A stretch of 64,000 nt of DNA, from the NCBI GenBank assembly GCA_964636965.1, contig CAZWST010000001.1:17676-81675 (forward strand), given 5' to 3'. The notes under the pieces were generated by a model. It made no database searches and was not told where the DNA came from. It saw only the letters and a list, made by a program, of their open reading frames with translations. The position numbers and the translations under genes are program-made. This DNA is from CAG-582 sp964636965 (lineage in GTDB: Bacteria; Bacillota_I; Bacilli_A; RF39; UBA660). Each line of letters begins with the position of its first letter. Within the stretch, counting starts at the first letter, position 1. Positions 24,804 to 31,080 of this stretch are shown piece by piece.

Positions 24804-25536
24804 AATTAATTATAATTTAAATAAGGCGATTGAAACCATTAAATTATTTAAAATATATTTTAACGATAATAATTCAATTGCTTTAGTTGATTATCCTAAA
24901 GTAATTGAATATAAAAGTAATGAATATTTTATTTATATTTTTTATTCTTGTATGCTAGATTATGGTATGAAATCAATTCCTTATCATAATAATTTGATAA
25001 ACACTTATCTAAAATATCCGAATATTTTTAATCCTGAGTTTATACTTAATAATCCTGATATTTTAGATGATATTATTAAAAATAGTATGCATGTTAGATA
25101 TCCGAAAGTTGCAAAGAATAAATGGATAAAACTAAGTAAATTTTTATATGAAAATAAAGATTTAAAGAACATTTTATATAGTTTTAATACATATAAAGAA
25201 TTATGTTCTTTTATTGAATCAACTGCTTCTTATGGTCAAAAAACTGGTGGGCTTTTAAAAAGAGTAATAGCTGATGATATTGGTAAGTACAGAGTTGAAG
25301 ATATTCCAATTGATAGACATGATATTGAAATAAGTTATTTATTAGGAGTTGTTTCAGATATTAATTTAAATGATAAAGAGATAAAAGCTTTAAGTGATAT
25401 TTGGGTTAAAGCATCAATTAATGAAAATGTTAATCCATCTTTAGTTGATCAATATCTTTGGACAATCGGAGTTAACTTTTGTGCAGCAAAAAAATGTTTA
25501 GATTGTCCATTAAATAATATTTGTAAGAAGAAATAA
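24787..25536 (+). CDS. HhH-GPD DNA glycosylase-like protein with Fe-S loop, 249 aa
   Basis: ASYGQKTGGLLKRVI (about 149-163) fits the EndoIII/MutY helix-hairpin-helix, with Lys at the lyase position (G-x-K-T). DIPIDRHDIEISYLLGVV (about 175-192) fits the segment that carries the catalytic Asp. The C-terminus ends with C-x4-C-x2-C-x5-C (FCAAKKCLDCPLNNIC), the [4Fe-4S] cluster loop of EndoIII-type enzymes with a first spacing of 4 rather than 6. Base excision on DNA is the expected activity. It is sandwiched between two ASCH genes, overlapping the first by 17 nt, so their functions are probably linked. Confidence 0.6.
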   Translation: MITKNKINYNLNKAIETIKLFKIYFNDNNSIALVDYPKVIEYKSNEYFIYIFYSCMLDYGMKSIPYHNNLINTYLKYPNIFNPEFILNNPDILDDIIKNSMHVRYPKVAKNKWIKLSKFLYENKDLKNILYSFNTYKELCSFIESTASYGQKTGGLLKRVIADDIGKYRVEDIPIDRHDIEISYLLGVVSDINLNDKEIKALSDIWVKASINENVNPSLVDQYLWTIGVNFCAAKKCLDCPLNNICKKK

Positions 25537-25565
25537 AATAAATAGATATAAAAAGGGGGATAAAT

Positions 25566-26117
25566 ATGAAAGAGATATTTTTAAGTTTTAGACCAGAGTT
25601 TTTTAAACCAATATTATATGGAATGAAAAAGTATGAGTATCGCAAACGATTTTGTTCGGAAGAAACAAGGGCTTATCTATATTTATCAGGTAATAAAAAA
25701 ATGGTAATTGGTGTTATGGAGCTAGGAGTACCAATAAGACTCGATAAAAGAGCATGTGAATTTATTAATTATCCTGATACTTATAAAAGAGTAATAAATT
25801 ATGTTAATTCAGGTGAACTATGTGCCATACCAATTAAATCTCTTTCTTTGTTTGAAACACCAATAACTTTAGAAGCAATAAGAAGTGTTATTAAAAATTT
25901 TAGACCACCTAGAATGTACTATGTGTTAAAAAAAGAAATGGAATTATATAGTATATTAAAAAATAAAAAGTTAAAAGAGTGTGAATTTACTCATAAACAT
26001 GATCATATTTATTATGATAATTTGGCCTTGTCAGTTGCTGAAATGATTAAGACTAAAAAGTTTAAAGAATGTGATAATGTCATTAATAAATTGAGCGAAT
26101 ATAAAGATATTTTATGA
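25566..26117 (+). CDS. ASCH/PUA-like domain protein (ASCH copy 3), 183 aa
   Basis: ATG follows AAAAAGGGGGA. EIFLSFRPEFFKPILYGMKKYEYRKRF (first 28 residues) matches the ASCH/PUA-like pattern with K-x-Y-E-x-R, followed by the strand MVIGVMELGVPIRL. The segment to about residue 120 completes the domain (TLEAIRSVIKNFRPPRMYYVL). A C-terminal helical extension of about 50 residues carries FTHKHDHIYY. It is the third gene of the ASCH/HhH-GPD/ASCH run. Its TGA stop forms the first bases of the next gene's extended -10 box, so the following transcript starts at its very end. Confidence 0.6.
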   Translation: MKEIFLSFRPEFFKPILYGMKKYEYRKRFCSEETRAYLYLSGNKKMVIGVMELGVPIRLDKRACEFINYPDTYKRVINYVNSGELCAIPIKSLSLFETPITLEAIRSVIKNFRPPRMYYVLKKEMELYSILKNKKLKECEFTHKHDHIYYDNLALSVAEMIKTKKFKECDNVINKLSEYKDIL

Positions 26118-26123
26118 TATAAT
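26115..26123 (+). promoter_or_regulatory. Extended -10 promoter TGATATAAT overlapping a stop codon
   Basis: TG-A-TATAAT begins with the TGA stop codon of the upstream ASCH gene. The GTG start chosen for the next gene is 23 nt away. Confidence 0.65.
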
Positions 26124-26146
26124 ATTTTTAGAAAGAGATGATTTTT

Positions 26147-26698
26147 GTGAATAATTATTTTATATTACATGGAAGTTTTAGTAGTCCTTTTTCTAATTGG
26201 ATTCCTTATTTAAGAAGTGAATTTGAAAAAATGTCTAAAATTGTTTATACACCTGATTTACCTTCGGGTGTAGGGTATCAAAATTATGAATCTTGGAAGA
26301 AAATGATGGATGTTTACTGTGATGCTGGTTTAATAAATGAAAATACAATTATATTTGCACATTCAATTGCGCCAGTGTTTATATCTAAATACTTAATTGA
26401 AAAAAAGATAAAAGTTAAAAGATTAGTATTTGTTTGTGGATTTAATAATTATCTTGGAATAAATGAAGAATATGATGCTGTAAATAAGAGTATGTATTTA
26501 GATAATTTAAGTGATATTAAAGCTTATTCAGATGATATTGTATGTTATTTTTCTGATAATGATCCATATGTTAAGTATGATGTTGAAAAAGAATTTGCAA
26601 ATGCTGTTACAGAAAATGTACACATTATTCCAAATGGAGGACACTTAAATTCTGAATCAGGTTATAGTGAATTTCCAGAACTACTCAATTATCTTTGA
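26147..26698 (+). CDS. Alpha/beta hydrolase, RBBP9/YdeN-like serine hydrolase, 183 aa
   Basis: I choose GTG at 26147 (MNNYFILHGSFSSP) over ATG at 26138 because GAGATGAT, the local ribosome-binding pattern, covers the ATG. The fold is clear: NYFILHGSFSS (oxyanion strand), TIIFAHSIAPVF (nucleophile Ser in A-H-S-I-A instead of G-H-S-x-G), CYFSDNDPYV (acid Asp) and IPNGGHLN (His). RBBP9-type proteins are small serine hydrolases of unknown substrate. The family tolerates the changed nucleophile elbow. It is transcribed from a promoter that overlaps the end of the upstream gene. Confidence 0.75.
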   Translation: MNNYFILHGSFSSPFSNWIPYLRSEFEKMSKIVYTPDLPSGVGYQNYESWKKMMDVYCDAGLINENTIIFAHSIAPVFISKYLIEKKIKVKRLVFVCGFNNYLGINEEYDAVNKSMYLDNLSDIKAYSDDIVCYFSDNDPYVKYDVEKEFANAVTENVHIIPNGGHLNSESGYSEFPELLNYL

Positions 26699-26747
26699 CT
26701 TTAGATAATAATTGTTTTAAAATATCTTTTATCTGGGGGAAAATCTT

Positions 26748-27644
26748 ATGGAATTTATAATAGACAGAAATACAATAAAAAGATATTTAAGTGATTATTT
26801 AGATTACTTAAGTGTTAGTGATAATAATTTTAAAACTATATTTGTTGATGAAACAAATCCTGAAAGTACAAGAAATGTTGCGGCATGGTATAATCGTCAT
26901 CCTGATACTGGAGAACATCGTATATTTTTAAATATGGTTAACTTAAATGCTTTATTTTATTATTTAAGTGAAGGTCATATAAGTGTTGATCAGTTTTTTG
27001 CTGTATTAACTTTGATGGCTGGAAATGAGTATCGTCATTTTGAAGAAGGTAGATGCATGTGGGATGGAGTTTCTAAAGAAGGCTTTACCGAACAAGATGG
27101 TTTAGAAACTCAAATGGTATTATATATTAAATATTTCTTTGATATTTATTATAGAAGGAATAAAGGTTATTTAAAATTTGAAGAAGACGCAGTATTATTT
27201 TCAATAAAAAATGGAATAGATTATATAAAGAATAGATTTCCAAATGTTGATGCAGAAAAAGCAATATTAGATGCTGTTAATTTCTTAGGTTCATTAAATG
27301 GAAAGATAGAATCAGTTGGAGCAACTTATCCATATCACTCAGAATCTTTAGAAGAATTAATTCAAGAATTAAATTCAAGAATTGAAAAAAATTATCGTCA
27401 TCCATGGCTACCAGCTACTCTAAGAGCATCAAGTATTGAGAGATTAGACTTACAAGCTGAATATGGAATAGACTATGAAGCTCTTATGACAGATGAATTT
27501 ATTTATGGTTATAAGGATATAAATGACGGCTATAATAAAGATTTATATGTTGTTAAAAGACTACTTGATATGGTTAATGATAAAGAAAAGTCTTTGATGG
27601 AATTTAATATACTTAAGGCTAAATATTTAGGAAAGAAACTATAG
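26748..27644 (+). CDS. Hypothetical protein with NEYRH motif, 298 aa
   Basis: ATG follows a TGGGGGA site. The protein is soluble and mixed alpha/beta. Around residues 90-105 it reads LMAGNEYRHFEEGRCMWD. The N-E-x-x-H part resembles an HExxH zinc motif with the first His replaced by Asn, comparable to the altered motif in the protein at 6660. A second region (TYPYHSESLEELIQELNSRIEKNYRHPWLPATLRASSIERL) has several His and Arg. No signal peptide. Family not recognised; activity cannot be stated. It ends in a strong terminator and stands alone. Confidence 0.5.
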   Translation: MEFIIDRNTIKRYLSDYLDYLSVSDNNFKTIFVDETNPESTRNVAAWYNRHPDTGEHRIFLNMVNLNALFYYLSEGHISVDQFFAVLTLMAGNEYRHFEEGRCMWDGVSKEGFTEQDGLETQMVLYIKYFFDIYYRRNKGYLKFEEDAVLFSIKNGIDYIKNRFPNVDAEKAILDAVNFLGSLNGKIESVGATYPYHSESLEELIQELNSRIEKNYRHPWLPATLRASSIERLDLQAEYGIDYEALMTDEFIYGYKDINDGYNKDLYVVKRLLDMVNDKEKSLMEFNILKAKYLGKKL

Positions 27645-27655
27645 TTTCTTTTTTT
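27632..27655 (+). terminator. Rho-independent terminator
   Basis: A palindromic AAAGAAACT/AGTTTCTTT stem (27632-27640 with 27643-27651) and T-run. The stop codon is in the middle. Confidence 0.85.
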
Positions 27656-27656
27656 A

Positions 27657-27665
27657 TGTTATAAT
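27657..27665 (+). promoter_or_regulatory. Extended -10 promoter TGTTATAAT
   Basis: TG-T-TATAAT begins two bases after the terminator T-run and lies 23 nt from the ATG at 27689. Confidence 0.65.
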
Positions 27666-27688
27666 AAGCTATAGAAAGAGGGATATTT

Positions 27689-28426
27689 ATGGATGAAAAA
27701 GTTGCATTAGTTACAGGAGGAACATCGGGTATTGGAAAACAAATTGTTAAAAGTTTGTTAGAAAGTGGATGCTTTGTTTTTGTTAATTATGGACATAATC
27801 AAGAACAGGCAAATGAGGCAAAAATAGAATTTGATAAGATAAGTAATAAGTATAAATGCTTAAAAGCTGATATTAGTAATGAAGAAGAAGTATATAAAAT
27901 GATGATTCAAATAAAAGAAAAATTTGGGCGTCTTGATTATCTTGTTAATAATGCTGGCACTAATGTTGATGCCTTTATTGAAAATGCTGATATGGTTGAG
28001 TATAAACATGTAATTGATGTTAACTTAATTGGTAAAGTTATGGTTACTAAATATGCAATTCCTTTACTTAAGAATGGAGATTATGCAAGTATTGTAAATA
28101 TCTCATCAAGACTTGGTAGTATGCCTTGCACTGAAGCGAGTGCTTATTGTGCAGCAGCAGCTGGAATAATTAATTTTACTAAATCAGCTGCTTTAGAACT
28201 AGCTTCAAATAAAATAAGAGTTAATGCAGTGAGCCCTAGTTTAACTATCACTCCTCTTGCATTAAGTGGTTGGACTGATGAAGAAATTGAAGAACAAAAG
28301 AATAATAACCCTCTTAAGAGACTTGGAGAAACTGATGATATAGCAAATGTCGTATTATTCTTATTGTCGGATAAAGCAAGTTATATTAATGGACAAAATA
28401 TTAATGTTAATGGTGGCTCATTTTAA
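27689..28426 (+). CDS. Short-chain dehydrogenase/reductase (FabG-like) lacking the catalytic Lys, 245 aa
   Basis: Rossmann start VTGGTSGIGK (residues 8-17), LVNNAG (85-90), VNISSRLG with Ser139/140, Tyr153 in SAYCAAAAG, then VNAVSPSLTITPL and a C-terminal SYINGQNINVNGGS; overall a good FabG-like SDR of normal length. The essential Lys of the Y-x-x-x-K motif is Ala157 (GCA at 28157-28159), within a run of four Ala codons. Known SDRs need this Lys to bind NAD(P)(H) and lower the Tyr pKa, so activity may be low or changed. It could be inactive or a binding protein. Monocistronic; ribosome site AGAGGGA. Confidence 0.8.
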   Translation: MDEKVALVTGGTSGIGKQIVKSLLESGCFVFVNYGHNQEQANEAKIEFDKISNKYKCLKADISNEEEVYKMMIQIKEKFGRLDYLVNNAGTNVDAFIENADMVEYKHVIDVNLIGKVMVTKYAIPLLKNGDYASIVNISSRLGSMPCTEASAYCAAAAGIINFTKSAALELASNKIRVNAVSPSLTITPLALSGWTDEEIEEQKNNNPLKRLGETDDIANVVLFLLSDKASYINGQNINVNGGSF

Positions 28427-28465
28427 AATTAATATTTAACTTTATTTTTTCTAGTTAAAAGTAAA

Positions 28466-28492
28466 AAAATGCAATTTAATTTGCATTTTCTT
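28466..28492. terminator. Bidirectional terminator
   Basis: A 9-bp AAAATGCAA/TTGCATTTT stem (28466-28474 with 28481-28489) lies between converging genes. The minus-strand gene stops in the loop. Confidence 0.8.
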
Positions 28493-29042
28493 TTTTTATT
28501 AAATAGGTTTCAATTTCTTTCCAGTTGTTAACTCTAACTATATTTTGACATTTTAACTCATCATCGCTTATCTCATCATTGTGGTAGGCTGTATAAAGTA
28601 ATTTAGTACTAGCATTTTCTAAGTTAGATATTTTATCATCTATTTTTATGTCACAGTTAATAAGTGATTTATTACAAGAAAATATAAAGTTTCTTGGATT
28701 TATAAAGTCTAATTCTTTATAGAGATATTCGTATTTATTTTTTAGATTATTTCCAGCGTACTCGATAATTTCTTGCCATATATAATCTGTTACTATATAT
28801 ATTTCATAAGTCTTACTTAAATTTTTTAAAACAGAGTAGGCATCTTTTATTAAAGCTACATCTTTATACATATTCATATCTTTAAATTTATTAAAGAAGT
28901 CATCTTTTTTATCACCTAAAGCATTTTGAGTATAATAACCTGTTTTTTTATAATCTGGTTTATAACCTAAGTAGTCTTCTAGTATTTTACCGAAAGATCC
29001 ATAGACTAAGACGTCATCCATATCAACCATTATTGTTTTCAT
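28476..29042 (-). CDS. HAD-family 5'(3')-deoxyribonucleotidase-like protein, 188 aa
   Basis: The start at 29042 (MKTIMVDMDDVLVYG) follows AAGGGAGAT and shares one base with the stop of the Nudix gene (TAATG). VDMDDVL is the D-x-D-D motif I of the NT5C type, YEIYIVTDYIW lies at motif II (Thr), and DCDIKIDDKISNLENA is the motif III acidic end. The short size and small cap match bacterial 5'-nucleotidase-like C proteins, which dephosphorylate (deoxy)nucleoside monophosphates. It forms an operon with the Nudix gene, suggesting a shared role in nucleotide-pool control. Confidence 0.7.
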   Translation of the reverse strand: MKTIMVDMDDVLVYGSFGKILEDYLGYKPDYKKTGYYTQNALGDKKDDFFNKFKDMNMYKDVALIKDAYSVLKNLSKTYEIYIVTDYIWQEIIEYAGNNLKNKYEYLYKELDFINPRNFIFSCNKSLINCDIKIDDKISNLENASTKLLYTAYHNDEISDDELKCQNIVRVNNWKEIETYLIKKENAN

Positions 29043-29503
29043 TATATCTCCCTTATCTCGTAATCTAATACCTTGCATTTACTATCGAGTTTGAATTTTC
29101 CTTCAAAAAGATTTTCCTTAAATAGGTATGGTGTAAATATACGATTTTGATCAAATTGATTTGTTTTATTTAAGGAATCTATATCAATCCATTCAAGAGT
29201 TCCTTCTTCACAAACTCTTTTTAATTTTCCTTTATAACTGTCAGCAACAAAGACAAATATTATTCCTTCTGCTTCATCATGCCAGTATGAATACCCTTGT
29301 AATTTAGGATTTACTAGACTTAGATTTGTCTCTTCTTTAAATTCACGTATAATGCAATCAAGAGGTGATTCACCACTTTCAAATTTGCCTCCAGGAGGAG
29401 CATATACTTGTCCCCATTTTTCTTTATATTTAATCATTAATACTTTATTATTTTCTTTTAAATAACATACACAGGCATTTAAGTGTTTAATTCTTTCTTT
29501 CAT
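29042..29503 (-). CDS. Nudix hydrolase (MutT-like), 153 aa
   Basis: A clean Nudix box: GGKFESGESPLDCIIREFKEETNL (G-x5-E-x7-REF-x-EE-T at about 39-62) after the strand VLMIKYKEKWGQVYAPPGG. The rest gives VFVADSYKGKL and a final EWIDIDSL segment usual in MutT/8-oxo-dGTP-type hydrolases. It probably removes an oxidised or otherwise unwanted nucleoside triphosphate. First gene of a two-gene unit with a nucleotidase-like HAD protein; the pair lies back to back with a deoxyribosyltransferase-like gene. Confidence 0.8.
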   Translation of the reverse strand: MKERIKHLNACVCYLKENNKVLMIKYKEKWGQVYAPPGGKFESGESPLDCIIREFKEETNLSLVNPKLQGYSYWHDEAEGIIFVFVADSYKGKLKRVCEEGTLEWIDIDSLNKTNQFDQNRIFTPYLFKENLFEGKFKLDSKCKVLDYEIREI

Positions 29504-29564
29504 AAAATCACCTTTTTCTTATTATAATATAATTTATCATTGGGTTAAAGAAATAATTTTAATT

Positions 29565-29592
29565 TATAACAAAGACTTTTCTTTGTTATAAT
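29565..29592 (+). promoter_or_regulatory. Extended -10 promoter TGTTATAAT overlapped by a 10-bp inverted repeat
   Basis: TG-T-TATAAT at 29584-29592 lies 16 nt from the ATG at 29609. TATAACAAAG (29565-29574) and CTTTGTTATA (29581-29590) form a perfect 10-bp inverted repeat around a 6-nt spacer, and the second arm covers most of the -10 box. This looks like a repressor operator or a folded DNA/RNA element. Confidence 0.5.
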
Positions 29593-29608
29593 ATAGATAG
29601 GTGATAAT

Positions 29609-29905
29609 ATGGAAATAATAACAATGTGTGGTAGTTTAAAGTTTAAAGATGAAATGATGAGGCTAGCTATAGAGTTAGAACTTCAAGGAAAATGTGTTCT
29701 AAGTGTAATTTATCCGATAAATGAAGATAAAGATGCATTCACTAAAGAAGAACTAAACTTGTTAAGACTTGCTCATAAAAAGAGAATTGATATAAGTGAC
29801 GCTATATATGTAGTAAATGTTAATGGCTATATTGGCTCATCTACACAAGATGAAATAGATTACGCGATTTCTCAAAAAAAAGATGTCTATTATTTAGAGA
29901 ACTAG
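29609..29905 (+). CDS. Nucleoside 2-deoxyribosyltransferase-like protein, 98 aa
   Basis: A compact protein with the Rossmann-like features of the nucleoside 2-deoxyribosyltransferase/DUF4406 group: EIITMCGSLKF at the start (phosphate-binding loop), LLRLAHKKRIDISDAIYVVNVNGYIGSSTQDEIDYA with the catalytic-type Glu in TQDEIDYA, and a final VYYLEN strand. Members transfer deoxyribose between bases or hydrolyse nucleosides or nucleotides. At 98 aa it is at the short end of the family. Ribosome site AGGTGAT; monocistronic, with a strong terminator. Confidence 0.6.
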   Translation: MEIITMCGSLKFKDEMMRLAIELELQGKCVLSVIYPINEDKDAFTKEELNLLRLAHKKRIDISDAIYVVNVNGYIGSSTQDEIDYAISQKKDVYYLEN

Positions 29906-29932
29906 AACATACTTGAATGTTCTAGTTTTTAA
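29900..29932 (+). terminator. Rho-independent terminator
   Basis: An 11-bp AACTAGAACAT/ATGTTCTAGTT stem (29900-29910 with 29917-29927) and T-run. The stop codon is in the stem. Confidence 0.9.
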
Positions 29933-30027
29933 TTGTTATAACTATTCTGATATAACCTATATAAATTTATTGTATTTTATTTTTTACCATTAATTGTCTT
30001 AGTATTATTGTAGGGAGATGATAAAAA

Positions 30028-31056
30028 ATGAAAACAATTGGTTTGTTTAGAGACAGCAAAGATGGTTCATTAAAAAGAGTTTTTGAAACGGAAGAGGGGA
30101 ATATTATTGAAGCAACTTTACTTTTTAATCGAGAAAGTAAAGATGTTCTTTGTGCACCGACGCATTACTTTTGTAGCTTAGGATGTAAAATGTGTCATTT
30201 AACTAATAGCAAGGTTAAAAGACCAATGATGATAATTAAGGGAGATGAATTACTTGAGTGTTTAATTTCTTCACTTACAATTGATCACGAGCGTATAACA
30301 GATAAAGAAAACTTATTAATATCTTTTATGGGTGTTGGGGAACCACTACTTAATTTAGAATTAATTGAATATGTTAAAAGTTGTGAAGAGTATTTAAAGA
30401 AACGTTTAGGCTATAAACATATAGGTTATGCAGTATCGACAATGATGCCTAATGATAATGTATTAAAACTTGCAAGTTTAGCAAATGAAAAATCTATTCC
30501 TTTAAAGGTGCATTTTTCTATGCATACACCAGATAATGAGAAAAGATTTAATCTTATTCCAATGACTAAAGTAAGTGTTGAAGATGCAATTAATTATTTA
30601 AGCTACTATAGAAGTGTTTTATCAAATAATAAAGAAGTTATGGATGAATTTGTTAATAATCATCGTACTAATGATACAGTTGAAATACATTATACTTTAA
30701 TAGATGGTGTAAATGATTCATTAGAAGAATTAAATAGGTTGTGTGAATTATTAAAGGATTCAAAGATTACGATTAAATTTATAAGGTTTAATCCAATTAA
30801 TGGAATGGTTCCAAGTCGTAATGAAAAATTATGGGTTGATACTTTAAAAAAAGAGATACCAGATTTAAGAGTAAAGGTATATTCTCCTCCAGGAAGAGAG
30901 ATTGGAAGTTCTTGTGGTGAGTTTACAAAGCATTACTACCATGAAGAAATTGAAACAGAAGAAGAATATAAGGAATTTTTAGAATGGAAAGAAAAGTTTG
31001 AAGTAAAGGATGTTAACACAATTAAAAAATTACTAGTCAAAAATACTCAAAAATAA
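30028..31056 (+). CDS. Radical SAM protein, RlmN/Cfr-like, 342 aa
   Basis: CAPTHYFCSLGCKMCHLT (about 44-61) carries the radical-SAM C-x3-C-x2-C cluster at a position similar to RlmN. FMGVGEPLLNLE, VSTMMP, VHFSMHTPDNEKRFNLIP and KFIRFNPI follow in the RlmN/Cfr order. A C-terminal Cys in EIGSSCGEF (about 295-300) corresponds to the methylated-intermediate Cys of RlmN/Cfr. The family methylates adenosine C2 or C8 of 23S rRNA (and tRNA). It lacks the N-terminal RlmN extension, so I think it is a paralogue of RlmN and not the housekeeping copy. AGGGAGATGA precedes the ATG. Confidence 0.7.
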   Translation: MKTIGLFRDSKDGSLKRVFETEEGNIIEATLLFNRESKDVLCAPTHYFCSLGCKMCHLTNSKVKRPMMIIKGDELLECLISSLTIDHERITDKENLLISFMGVGEPLLNLELIEYVKSCEEYLKKRLGYKHIGYAVSTMMPNDNVLKLASLANEKSIPLKVHFSMHTPDNEKRFNLIPMTKVSVEDAINYLSYYRSVLSNNKEVMDEFVNNHRTNDTVEIHYTLIDGVNDSLEELNRLCELLKDSKITIKFIRFNPINGMVPSRNEKLWVDTLKKEIPDLRVKVYSPPGREIGSSCGEFTKHYYHEEIETEEEYKEFLEWKEKFEVKDVNTIKKLLVKNTQK

Positions 31057-31080
31057 TGTATAATATTTATAGGTGAGTAT

